In this document: positions 42,401 through 53,560 of the stretch, piece after piece | How positions within the stretch are numbered: position 1 is the stretch's first letter | How the letters are laid out: each line of letters opens with the position of its first letter | Made by a program: the position numbers and the translations under genes | Source of the DNA: Terfezia claveryi | Lineage: Eukaryota > Ascomycota > Pezizomycetes > Pezizales > Pezizaceae | Direction: 5' to 3' | NCBI GenBank assembly: GCA_015179025.1 | Contig: WHUX01000009.1 | Location: 186,001-250,000, forward strand | DNA: 64,000 nucleotides | Notes under the pieces: generated by a model | Told to the model about the DNA's origin: nothing | The model's database searches: none | What the model saw: only the letters and a program-made list of their open reading frames with translations

Positions 42401-43573
42401 CTGATAATATGGCTCTTGAAGTTGGAGGCCTGGCTGCCGAAGTCGTGGACACTGTAAGCTCTGTTTTAGCTTCTTGTGTCATTAGGCACTGACAATTGGT
42501 AGCTATCTGAACATCTTGGCCCGTATCTTGAGGGATTGCTCCGTGCTGTGGCAAATCGATTACAATTAGCCACAACTACCCCAATGATTCAAGTATGGTC
42601 ATCCTATATACATTCACAACTATAGTAGGAGTATTGCGCTCACCAACTGTATCCAGAGTTTGATCCTGGTATTCGCGAGACTCACTATTAGGCAGGCTAA
42701 GGAGGTCGTGACTTTCTTAGCAGGCATTAACGTTGGCGAGTTGAGCGGGCTGCAGTCCGTTTTGACAAAATGGCTCACGAATTCTGAATACTTCTCTGGT
42801 TACAGCGAGATAAGAGAAAAGTAAGGCCAGATGTTCTACATATTTTCAAACAGCGCTAACATCGCATATTAGTGTGATCGCTCTTTCTCGTCTTTTCACT
42901 CTCGACGATCCCCGCCTTAAGGCGATTATCGTTCAGGGAGATATGATAGTCGGTAAGAGCAACCGTATTATTACACGATCACAAGCCAAGTCGAGTCAGT
43001 ACTCTCGCTTGCTCGCCTGACCGGAGGGCCTATAATATGGACTTAGTGGGCAGATTTCTCTAATGCCGTTGAACAGACCCGCAACAGTACACCCAAATCC
43101 CCGTACCGCTGAAAATCATCAAACTTCTTATTAAGGAGCTTATCCCAGTGGCGGACGCAGCCGCCGTTCAGCAAGGAATAAATGCTGCTGGGTCGGTCGT
43201 CGGAGACAGTGATGACGAGTGGGAAGAAGATTTTGGGGATATTGGAATCTCCAGGAAGGGTATGTACCTTATGGCCAACATACCTATAAATTTTTTTTTT
43301 AAAGCTTAATCCGCATTTTAGATGTCATGGCTCTCGAGGAAGAGGGTTCTGGCCGCCAAAGCCGAATCCGTGATGATGAGACCAACGCAAGTTCCCCCCC
43401 TTCCTTTCATGATTGACGACTGAATTCTGACACAATGAAACCTATTACAGGTATTCCTCGTCCAATTCTTCAAGGATATATACAATGACAATATTGGTGG
43501 CTTCAGGGAGATGGTACCACTCTTGACAGAGGATGAGAGATATCAGTTGTCTCTTCTTGGGGGACAGAGCTAG
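39473..43573 (+). CDS. KAP114: Importin beta family karyopherin Kap114 / importin-9
   Basis: A nuclear import receptor for TBP, histones and Nap1. Nineteen exons close in frame at 1,019 residues. The first exon is only 11 bases (MEQE), then 39539-39630, 39716-39973, 40033-40131, 40186-40277, 40331-40552, 40630-40953, 41002-41100, 41151-41227, 41256-41591, 41643-42030, 42087-42274, 42327-42453, 42503-42592, 42657-42820, 42873-42994, 43077-43259, 43322-43386, 43451-43573. The importin-beta N-terminal domain shows NAEAQLENLQSHHSFPIALI and LSYRTQSLLILKNWV. HEAT repeats follow. IPVPLKIIKLLIKEL and the acidic loop DSDDEWEEDFGDIG are Kap114-type signatures. The final intron (43387-43450) begins with GCAAGT, a GC-AG intron. 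No GT donor nearby keeps the frame. Confidence 0.93.
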
Positions 43574-45664
43574 GTGCACATTGTCCCAGAAATTACGCGG
43601 ATGGGAATGGATATGGATTGTAGGAAGCCAGTTATGGTATCTGGAGTTTGTTAGGTAATTGGGTCTGGGAAAACCTTTTCGAAGCGTTTAAGGGTCTTCA
43701 AGTTTCCTTTTCTTTCTTATTTCACCTCCTTTCCGTACCAATTAGCATAAACAGATATAATGGAAGCCGTTCGCTGTAAAGCTGGTAATATTACAATTTT
43801 ACCCCACTGGTATCCTCTTTGATGCTTTTCTTTGCCTCTTCACTTCTTATCCTGAGCTTGCCATGGTCGATAAAAACCACAGGCTTTCGAAGATCCACAA
43901 CGCACAAGGCGGCGGAACTTGAGCATATACTTTCCACCGTTTTCTTCTCGGGGAATTTCAGAGGTGATAAATTTCCAAGTCGATGCAAGATTCATTCTCT
44001 CTGTAAATCGTTCATCGGCAACGGAGACCCCGTTACCCTGAACCACCAGTGCAATTCTAATCTTTAGGATGGAAATTTGTAAGATCCTGGGTAGGGAAGG
44101 AATTACCTTCCAAACAGACGTTATATTATCAGAGGGGAAAAAGAAAAAAATCATAGTTCAATGTATAGTAAAAGCAAGTGACAGTGACCTCCTGCAAGTA
44201 CTATGCAGCTGTATCCAATCCACCGGCTTGCAAGACGTGTCATGACGTCAATGATTCAATGTGTCGATTCATTCGGTCGATTTGTTGTTGTTGGTATGGG
44301 TTTGAATTTGAAAGGTGGGGGGATATTGGGTTTCAAAGGCTATCATACCCGAAAGCTGAAAAGGAGAGATAGGACAAGGGTCGGTTTATCGGAAGAGTAA
44401 GAGGATTCTATTATATATTATTTGGTAAGGTGGTTGGAGGGGGGGCAGAAGAAAAAGAAAATGTTGAATGAAGCCCTGTATTTGAAAGTATCGCGATGTA
44501 TTTATTTCGTACGGGTACAAAAAGTTATTTCTGTTACAAGTAATTCATTTATCCAAATTCAAATAAAGAAGAGTTCTAAAATGATGATATCAACCCCCCT
44601 CTAACAATAGTGCTAGATATACAGTACCTAGAATGTTAAATGTTATCCAATCAATCAACAGCTAAAAACAAATTTTTTTTTCCTGATAAAACCTTAGAAA
44701 AAAGTCTTGGATCCGGTAACAAATATCAACGACCGCTACTTTGACCCGAATATGTTCCAAGATCACATAAATTGATTCCCTAAAAGAAGTACAGATGAAG
44801 CACGCAATGTAACTCTCATGGTAGTCCGGCCTCTCGGTAGAGACCGCCAGACTACCTCATGGTCGGAATCAAACATATATCAGCCAGTTAGCCTTATAGT
44901 GGCTGTGCTCTTATGCTTACCTTCTTCACAGGGCTCCTCCCAGCCAATCCGACCGGATAAACGAAGGTGCCGATATTCTTGTCGGGAACCTTTCGTCCTC
45001 GCTTGATTAACTTCAAATGCCCGAACGAGTGTCGGTGTGGGGTTATTTAGACCCACAGCAACTTAGTCTCGATCAGACCCTCGTAGAACAAAGGCCACCT
45101 TATCCCGCAATATTGGCCGGTCAAGCCACTGGTCGACGCAATAATCGGTGCTCCTTCAGTGAATAGTGAAACCGGCTTTGGCAATGTGTCGAGAGCAGGT
45201 TGGAGGATTGGTTGGAAGATCACCTGATTTTGACAAAGCAATTTATGACCATTTTTCGGGGTGCTCTTTTTTCCTCTGTGGGGGCCATTTATTTCAAACG
45301 TAAACTCGTAAATTACCAACCGTACCTGAACCAAAACAGAACGAGATTTAAAAAAATGAAAAAAAAAAGGGAAAAAAAACGCATGCCAAATCGCCGTCCC
45401 ACTTCTCTTCACCGGAAACAGACAGCCCAACCACTCTTACACACGGAGAAATCAAGAGGCCAACGAACAAAAGTCTCAACGCCAGATAAAATAGAGCTGA
45501 TATAGGAATGACAAACAGAATGAACATGCCAATAGTCAGCTCATGAAAAGGACTGGTAGTAGAAATACAAGGTAGAGAATAATACAGATAGTAATGCTTG
45601 CCTATGGTATTCCATGGACTATTTCTGGTTGATGATGCTGTAATACTTACATTTCACTGACAGC
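43574..45664. other. Convergent 3' region, no firm gene
   Basis: About 2.1 kb between the ends of KAP114 and ATG18. It contains a hairpin of about 10-bp arms at 44821-44855 (GTAGTCCGGC / GCCAGACTAC) and a copy of the 24-bp dispersed repeat at 45063-45086. A minus-strand open frame of 104 codons at 43840-44154 has ordinary-looking composition but no recognisable motif and is not called. Confidence 0.5.
45063..45086 (+). repeat. 24-bp dispersed repeat, copy 2
   Basis: Exact match to 7876-7899, 37 kb away, in the same orientation and also in gene-free DNA. Confidence 0.7.
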
Positions 45665-47183
45665 CTACTCCCAGTGTGTAGACTGGCCTAATTTGTCACT
45701 TGAATCTAGTAATCTGAAGAAGGGAATGCATATTAGTAACAGATCACCGCCCAACTAGAAAGTTGACTTACGAGTACTGCTTGACAAGCACACACTCCCC
45801 CCCACTCTCCATATTCACATTATACACATAAAAGAACCCCTCACTTGTCACCACCATGATCTGAGGGCTTGTAGCACTTAGCGCCACTACGCTCTTCACT
45901 CCTGCGGTGGGCAACTTCACAAAGGCAAAATCCCTCGCTGGCTCCCACATCTCTGTCATCGCAGAGGGCAAATAACCGCCTACAGCTCCAACCATACTAC
46001 GACCAAAAGACTGCGAGCCCCGGCGGATCATAGACCCCAAGGATTTCCCATGGCGTTTACTATCGACATACGCTTCATACCCTGCACCGGGGGCTCCAGC
46101 ATAGTTCGAGGGTGAAGAGCTAGCTGACGATGGGGAGATGCTACGTCGGCGGTTCGGGATACTGATGCTACTAGATGCTGGCGCCCCAGACTCGCCGTTA
46201 GCACTAAGGCTAGCTGACCTGCTTAGTGTGTTGTTATTAGGGTCGGCTGTATTTCCGAGGCGAAATATGTGAACTGTTTCTGTTGCGGAGGAAACGCAAA
46301 GAAGGGTTGAAACGAGGTTGAAGCTCATGGAGTAGATTCTTGATGGGTAGGTTCCACGGCGAAACTGGTAGAGCTTCTGAGCTTCTGGGACGGAGAATAC
46401 ACGAATGACGGTGCCTTTGTCGGAGGCGGTGGCTAGGAGGGTGCCTTCACTGTTGAGGGCGAGGGAGGAAAGGGGGGACTTGTGCGCCTCAACGACATTC
46501 ACAGCTTCGCATTTGAGAGCGTCGTAGAGTATGACATGGCCGGTGGTTGAGGGTGAGGCTGAGGCTCCTGGGGGAGCGTGTGAGGGCGGAGAAAAGGGTG
46601 TGTTTTTGTTTGTTGTGGCCGGCATAGGATAGGCGAGGTAGCACCGATCAGATGAAGGTGACAGTGATACAATGGCTGAATGGAGAGGTTAGCTAGTAGC
46701 TACAGTGAAGTTCTCAACCTGGGGGGGGGCGCGAGTGGGACAGCATACCATGAGCGTTCGGGGATGTCTCTATTGTATAGAGGAGCTTCATGTTGCTAAT
46801 ATCGTACAAATATATCTGTTCCTCCAAAACAACAATCAACCGTTTCCTGTTGAGCCGGACTGCAAGCACGCTGGTTGGGAAGGTGAGCTCGCATATTGTA
46901 GATTGCCTCTGTACAAGCACCCCTAACGTCAACTCCTGTGATCTTGAAAACCATGGCCAAGTTCACCTTGGAAAGTTCTAACCTTTGTGTTTGTGATTCG
47001 GAGTTGTCGCGGGGACAGGATAACAGCAACTAGAGATGTGGAAAACAGCATCTCGATGATGGCAATATCGTTCCCTTTGTACTCGTAGCATTTTCCGAAT
47101 GGGTCACAGTTGTATATTCGGTATCCATTTCTGGTACCGACCGCGAGGCAGGAGTAGTCCTGATTGAAAGTGACGAAGTTCAT
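45665..47183 (-). CDS. ATG18: PROPPIN autophagy protein Atg18
   Basis: A seven-bladed WD-repeat protein that binds PI3P and PI(3,5)P2 and works with Atg2 in autophagosome formation and vacuole size control. Four exons (47183-46983, 46908-46749, 46675-45772, 45713-45665) close at 437 residues. The start [20 protein letters not shown] is the classic Atg18 N-terminus. [18 protein letters not shown] and [20 protein letters not shown] follow. The lipid-binding FRRG motif lies in [19 protein letters not shown] Ser/Pro-rich loop (~265-330) is the usual variable insertion. The last exon adds only 16 residues (ending STHWE) and is needed for the frame. Atg18 is favoured over Hsv2/Atg21 by the start and the loop. 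Confidence 0.94.
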
Positions 47184-47630
47184 CTTTGAGGCAGCCAGGA
47201 TTGCGGTCGGTGTTTTGCTGCTGAGTACGAGTCCTGTTGTTGGTTAGTGATGGGGACTGGGGGAGCGGAGATGGCGGAGGTGGTGTCTTGCCTTCGTGTT
47301 AAAGCTTGCAGTTGGTTTCTCACCCGGTTTTAGGGTGCGACTTTCAAGCGGGATGGATCCTTTATCTGTGGTCGCACTCACTCCAGTTTTGTTTTTTCCG
47401 GGTAAACTTTGGGTGCGAGCGTGAGACTGCTGAGTATAAAGGGCCGGAACGCTGTAGATATGCAGCAAGAGCTATGCGAGTTGATGATAAGCAAGTCAGG
47501 CGTTTCTCTGGCGGCGGGGATGAGAGGTACCACGGGCGCTGCGCAGATCCTGGACTCTGGGCGAAAAAACACTTTTTTTATATATATGATATAATCTCAT
47601 GGGCTTGCGACAGATCCTGCGCCTTGCACA
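47184..47630. promoter_or_regulatory. Shared 5' region of ATG18 and TYW4
   Basis: 447 bp between divergent starts. A plus-strand open frame here overlaps the TYW4 start in another frame and is not a separate gene. Confidence 0.45.
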
Positions 47631-50600
47631 ATGGAAGGCGTGAATCTGGAGAAGGAGCGCCGCAAGAAGGGCGCACAGAAGCTCTATTCGGTGAAACAGA
47701 AGGAGCGTATTCAGGGGGTATGTTCTGTTTCACCCTTTTCCTCTGTGCCACATGCTTCGAATTCTATGCTGATAAATTCCTGGCTTCCAGACAAACGATA
47801 GCAGCATCGTTTCAAAGTACTCTGCAGAGCGAATATATGCCTCAGATGGACACTCATCGTATTTCACGCCCTTCGTTGGAATCGACAGGGTTCGCCGGAG
47901 ATCCCCAATCATAAACCGGGGTTACTGGCTGCGGATGCGATGCGTTGAACATGTCGTCCACAGCTTTCTAACAGAACGCTCACCCGGGGCAAAAAAGGTT
48001 GTGGTGAACCTGGGATGTGGGTAGTCAGTTGTCCTGCTTTATATACCAAATAAATAAACATGGTTTATTCATTATTATACCCAGGCTTGTTGTGGATTGT
48101 GGGGACGTCGCTGACAGCTTTTAAGTGACCCACTACCTTTTGAATTTCTTTCTCAAGGCTTCCAGGACAACATCCTCTACGTAGATATCGACTACCCCGC
48201 CCTCATATCAATCAAAGCTCAAAAGGTTGCAACTGATCCTCTGCTTACGCCTCTACTCCACAACCTTCAGCAGGAAACCGGTCCTACACATAAGCCTCAA
48301 GTCCGAATTCGGAGTGATGAATATATCGCTATTGGCTGTGATCTCGAGCAACTCGATTGGCTTAACGCTTTGTTCGAGAAGGAGGGCATTCTAGACTGTG
48401 AAATTTTGTTCACTGCAGAGGTGTCGGTAACATATATGAGGACAGAAGCAGCGAATGCGTTAATTAAGTGGGCTGGAAGCCTTCCAAATGGTTTCTACAT
48501 CCTCCTGTCTTGGGATCCAGCTCGGGACATCATGCTGATGACATATCTTGTGGCTGATAGCAAAGTTCAGTCTTCTGGAGCAACTCATTCCTGATGGGCC
48601 TAATCATCCGTTTGCCAGAACCATGCTGAAGCATTTTGAGGCCCTCAAGACTCCATTACAGTCTGTACGAGCTTATCCTACTCTCCAAAGCCAGGTCAAG
48701 CGGTTTATGTCCTATGGATGGGATAATGTCCATGCATCTGATCTCCTAGGGTTCTGGGCCAACAAGATGAACAAGAATGAAAAGGACCACCCCTGGAGAT
48801 GTGAAGAATTTGATGAATGGGAGGAATTTTATCTATTTGCACAACACTACTGTTTACTGCTTGCGCGGAATCATGGCACAGACAATGATCCACCTACTCC
48901 GTTCTTCAAATCTGTGGCAACAAATATCAGTAAAGGTGGGGAGAGTTGTTCATCGTGGCAGCTCTGCTCCGATGGGTTGGTTGAAGAGTCGGTGTCACCT
49001 GTTTATGCAAGTAGCGGGGACTTTCTTGCGAAAGTGATACCGACTCCATCCCAAAAATTCTTGAGCCGGTTTGGTGCCGCAGAAGCTTTGAATGAGAGCG
49101 CAATCATGCACTATGGTGGTTTGACCGTCGCTGGTCGTACCAATGAACACACAGTCATTTCTTCAACAAGCTTATCCACACAAAAACCAAACAGGGACCA
49201 TTCTCCCAAGGCCAGGATGTGTCACACTTTGACTAAAATAGATGAGAACATACATTTGCTTTTCGGTGGCCGTACAGCCCCAACTAACGTGCTGGGTGAC
49301 ACATGGCTCTATGGTAGTGGCAAATGGAAGCAATGGCAATACCCAGAAGGGCAGTGGAGACTATTCGCATGTGGACCACTTTTTCCTAGGGCCCGATTCC
49401 GCCATTGTGCTGTTGCCAATAAATCTAGGAAAGAGGTTTTAGTATTCGGTGGCATTGGAGAAGGAAACGAGGTGCTAGGAGACTGGCATGTCTTCAACTT
49501 AGAGAAGCAAACATGGTCGCAGCTAAGTGTTATTAATGCACAGGGATCTAATGAAATGACCCCGCCTCCGAGGTTCGCAGCTTCGATGTGTACTATAGCG
49601 GGTGGAGTGGCAATCATGACTGGAGGTATTGACGGGGACCAAAATGTGCTGCATGATATGTGGAAAATCATGTGGAACGAAACGGAAGCTATTGTAGAGC
49701 AAATTACACTCCATCCACAGGCCAAGCGATTGCTATGGAGGTTTGGAGCACAGCTCGTGAAAATAAGCGACATGGAGTTATTGCTCATTGGAGGTGTATC
49801 TGGAGGTTCGCTCATGAGGACGCCTGAAACAATTGTGACCATAGATGTTAGCAATGATATCAGGGTAACTGGCACGCATGCAATTTCTATAGAGCATTCA
49901 CCACTGTTAGTGGGTTTCACTGCATGCCTTATCAGAGGTACGCTGATACTCGCAGGGGGTGGAGCTGTCTGTTTCAGTTTTGGAGCGGAGTGGAATGAAA
50001 ATGTACTGGCTGTATCAAGGGATGCAGACCAACCTGAGGCATTGCTATCACAGGCAACGCGTGAAGTGGATGGGCTGATTACGGAATCTCCAGCAATACT
50101 CGCGAGGAAACCTGAAGGCAGCCAAACGACATACGGTACACCTTTACTGAATGGTATATTGAAATCTCTTTCTCAATGCAGAGATATCCTGCGAGTACGA
50201 ATAAACTCTGGTGAGGATTTTGCCGCTCTTATTGCCAATGGTGAACCCGCTATCCTCGAGGGGATAAGTTTTGGCACCTGCGTGGAGAAATGGAATTGGG
50301 AGTATCTCAAAAAACGTGTCGGTGAGGACAGACAAATCATCGTTCATTCCTCAACCACCTCCCAAATGTCCTTCACCACCAAAAACTTCACCTACGAGAA
50401 AATCACTTTTGGCGCTTTCATCAACGCTATCTCCTCTGCTCTTTCCTCCGCCTCACAACCGGGCCTATACCTCCGCTCTATCTCCGCCAGCTCCCCGGCG
50501 AAGCAGCCTGCGAACTTGGAAATGGATTTCCCAGAGCTTGCATGTGATTTCAACCTCCCATCGGAATTGAAGTTTGTACAGGACAATTTACATTCGTCCC

Positions 50601-51136
50601 CGCTGAGGATTAGCTCTGCGGATGTTGGCATGTGGTTACATTTTGACGTAACCGCGAACGTTCTATTCCATGTCGTGGGGACAAAGAGGTTCCGCTTATG
50701 GCATCCTCATAGAGCATTGGAGCTAGGGTTCCCTCCGGGGGGAAGTAGTTCTGCTACTATCCTCAATCCATTTTCTGACCTTAGCACCACCGCTACCACT
50801 ACTGCGAGTGAGCATGCGAAGTTCGTACCGCCAGATTACGATATCCTCCTACAGCCCGGTGACGCGATCTTCATTCCACCGGTTTTCCCGCACGCAGCGT
50901 TGCCTGTCACGCCATGCGTGGCAGTAAATGTATTTTTTAGGGATCTGGATAGCGAAAGGTATGCGCCTGGGAAGGACGTTTATGGAAATCGGGATTTGGT
51001 GGCGTATGAGAGGGGGAGACATGTGCTGGGGAAGATAGTGAGGGAGTTTCAGGGGTTGCCTGAGTGGGTGAGCAGGTTTTATTTGGAGAGATTGGGGGCA
51101 GAGGTTATTGCGAAGGCGAGGGAGGGGGTGGAATAG
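47631..51136 (+). CDS. TYW4: tRNA wybutosine-synthesizing protein 4 (methyltransferase-Kelch-JmjC)
   Basis: The enzyme performs the last steps of wybutosine formation at position 37 of tRNA-Phe, methylating and methoxycarbonylating the side chain with SAM. Four exons (47631-47717, 47791-48020, 48126-48490, 48561-51136) close at 1,085 residues. Residues ~1-330 are the leucine-carboxyl-methyltransferase-like domain with the SAM motif VVVNLGCG and DILFTAEVSVTYM-like segment. Residues ~400-700 are Kelch blades (LLFGGRTAPTNVLGDTWLYG, VLVFGGIGEGNEVLGDWHVF, MTGGIDGDQNVLHDMWKI). The C-terminal ~300 residues are a JmjC/cupin fold with HFDVTANVLFHVVGTKRFRL and FIPPVFPHAALPV, giving the H-x-D and second His. 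It is therefore the full fungal three-part form, intact. Confidence 0.95.
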
Positions 51137-51419
51137 TGGATAGTGGAGAATTTTGAAAGAAGGTGGGGAGGGAGTGTGCTCGGGGGATGTGGCAGAGAGA
51201 AATGTTCTAGATTGCAGGATACCTGATAGGGATGCAAAAAGATTAGAGCTATGTCGCTCGAATGATTGCGAAGGCCAATACGTGACTATGAAAATGTATC
51301 TGCTTCCAGCCTGCCACAAGTAAAAGAGTAGCCTACACTAACCAAAACAGGAAATAACTACCAAATATTTTCAGGATTTAACACTTGACAAACCAACTTT
51401 CCCTGCTTTATTCCCATCC
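51137..51419. other. TYW4 3' flank
   Basis: Short AT-rich stretch between TYW4 and the element's left flanking repeat. Nothing else is seen. Confidence 0.5.
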
Positions 51420-51430
51420 CATCTGCAAGC
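51420..51430 (+). repeat. Left 11-bp direct repeat, candidate target-site duplication
   Basis: CATCTGCAAGC directly precedes the left end of the element and occurs again at 53952-53962, directly after the right end. Confidence 0.65.
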
Positions 51431-51517
51431 TGCTCTCGTGACCAGACTCTTAGTGCCTACGCTGTAATTATTTTAGTGCTACGGCTAAGAGTCTGGTAGT
51501 AACCTACTCCGAAATTG

Positions 51518-51555
51518 CCACGCTAGTTCCTCCGAGCTCGGAGGAACTAGCGTGG
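51518..51555. repeat. Perfect 38-bp palindrome
   Basis: Two 19-base halves are exact reverse complements with no loop, centred on GAG|CTC at 51536/51537. The half begins CCACGCTAGTTCCTCCGAG. Related CGCTAG...CTCCGAG arms occur near the right end of the same element. Confidence 0.9.
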
Positions 51556-51714
51556 AAACTATGCAATACGCTAGTGGCTTCGGAGCAGAATATGTAATAC
51601 TATATAGAAAAGTATTTGTTTTTGAATGGAAATTGATTTTTGAACATCTCAACAAAAACATTCCGGAACACTGCCGGAACACTGTTCTCGGTCCCAGACT
51701 CTTGTAGATACTTG

Positions 51715-52975
51715 CTCAGCGCCTTATATGCTTGCTCCGGACAATATTGGCTTGCTCGGTGGTGTCTCATATGCTTGCTCCGGGCAACATAGGCTCGCTC
51801 AGTGCCTTATATGCTTGCTCCAGACAATATTGGCTTGCTCGGTGGTGTCTTATAGGCCTGCTCCGGGCAATATATTCTTGCTCAGTGCCTTATATGCTTG
51901 TTCCAGGCAATATAGGCTCGCTCAGTGCCTTATATGCCTGCTCCGGACAGTATTGGCTTGCTCGGTGGTGTCTTATATGCTTGCTCCAGACAATATTAGC
52001 TTGCTCGGTGGTGTCTTATATGCTTGCTCCAGGCAATATATTCTTGCTCAGTGCCTTATATGCTTGTTCCGAGCAACATAGGCTCGCTCAGTGCCTTATA
52101 TGCTTGCTCCGGACAGTATTGGCTTGCTCGGTGGTGTCTTATATGCTTGTTCCAGGCAATATATACTTGCTCAGTGCCTCATATGCTTGCTCCGGACAGT
52201 ATTGGCTTGCTCGGTGGTGTCTTATACGCTTGCTCTAGGCAATATGTGCTTGCTCGGTGCCTTGTATACTTGCTCCGGACAATATTGGCTTGCTCGGTGG
52301 TGTCTCATATGCTTGCTCCGGGCAACATAGGCTCGCTCAGTGCCTTATATGCTTGCTCCAGACAATATTGGCTTGCTCGGTGGTGTCTTATAGGCCTGCT
52401 CCGGGCAATATATTCTTGCTCAGTGCCTTATATGCTTGTTCCAGGCAATATAGGCTCGCTCAGTGCCTTATATGCCTGCTCCGGACAGTATTGGCTTGCT
52501 CGGTGGTGTCTTATATGCTTGCTCCAGACAATATAGGCTTCCTCGGTGGTGTCTTATACTCCAGGCAATATATGCTTGCTCGGTGCCTTATATACTTGCT
52601 CCGGACAGTATTGGCTTGCTCGGTAGTGCCTTATATGCTTGCGCCGGACAGTATTGGCTTGCTCGGTGGTGTCTTATATGCTTGCTCGGTACCTTATAGG
52701 CCTGCTCCGGGCAATATATTCTTGCTCAGTGCCTTATATGCTTGCTCCAGGCAATATATACTTGCTCAGTGCCTCATATGCTTGCTCCGGACAGTATTGG
52801 CTTGCTCGGTGGTGTCTTATATGCTTGTTCCAGGCAATATATACTTGCTCAGTGCCTCATATGCTTGCTCCGGACAGTATTGGCTTGCTCGGTGGTGTCT
52901 TATATGCTTGCTCTAGTCAATATACGCTCACTCGGTGCCTTATAGGCCTGCTCCGGGAAATACAGGCTTGCTCCT
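51715..52975 (+). repeat. Minisatellite of alternating ~40- and ~43-bp units
   Basis: About 30 variant units in tandem. The 43-base type reads CTTGCTCCGGACAATATTGG then CTTGCTCGGTGGTGTCTTAT; the 40-base type reads CTTGCTCCGGGCAATATATT then CTTGCTCAGTGCCTTATATG. All three forward frames are largely open, which creates long repetitive open frames (up to 219 codons) that should not be taken as genes. A higher-order block at 51733-51996 recurs, apparently without change, at 52271-52534 (offset 538). Confidence 0.9.
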
Positions 52976-52979
52976 ATAA

Positions 52980-53268
52980 AGCCTATATTGCCCGGAGCAA
53001 GCATATGAGGCACTGAGCAAGCATATATTGCCTGGAGCAAGCATATAAGGCACTGAGCAAGAATATATTGCCCGGAGCAGGCCTATAAGGTACCGAGCAA
53101 GCATATAAGACACCACCGAGCAAGCCAATACTGTCCGGCGCAAGCATATAAGGCACTACCGAGCAAGCCAATACTGTCCGGAGCAAGTATATAAGGCACC
53201 GAGCAAGCATATATTGCCTGGAGTATAAGACACCACCGAGGAAGCCTATATTGTCCGGAGCAAGCATA
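52980..53268 (-). repeat. Inverted minisatellite block, foldback arm
   Basis: The repeat units run in the opposite direction. The block is close to the reverse complement of about 52513-52795, sharing rare variants such as the truncated TATACTCCAGGC unit, TTGCGCCGGACAG and CTCGGTACCTTATAGG. The two arms of about 285 bases would pair around a spacer of about 185 bases. Confidence 0.88.
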
Positions 53269-53281
53269 TAAGGCACCTTCA

Positions 53282-53560
53282 CTAAGACCAACCCATTAAG
53301 ATGTAGACCTGAGCCCGGAGCAGCTTTCTAGCTTTCTAGTCTCATAGGTTACTTAGAATAGCCAAAGTAAATGCTGCTCCGAGATCAAGTTACTGCCTCG
53401 AGACTATAATATAGTAGATAGTTGATACTCATAACCCCTCCAACTAAGACCAACCCATTGAAAACCTAAGCTTTCTAGCTTTCTAGTCTTATAGGTTACT
53501 TAGTATAGCCACAGAAAATCTTGCTCCGAGATCAAATCGCTGCTCCAAGACAGTAGATAT
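53282..53560 (+). repeat. Two diverged ~161-bp tandem copies
   Basis: Both copies start TAAGACCAACCCATT (53283 and 53444) and share CTTTCTAGCTTTCTAGTC, TATAGGTTACTTAG and a GCTCCGAGATCAA string. They lie inside the element, right of the minisatellite. Confidence 0.8.

Noticed and set aside
43840..44154. Minus-strand 104-codon frame ending in a Lys-rich tail
   Set aside because: Ordinary composition but no motif, no splice continuity, and a position within the convergent 3' region of KAP114 and ATG18.
51728..53016. Long open frames of 100-219 codons with repeated Leu/Cys/Ala-rich units across the minisatellite
   Set aside because: All forward frames and an inverted frame are open at once because the repeat units lack stops. 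There is no stable start, splice pattern or domain, so repeat composition explains them.
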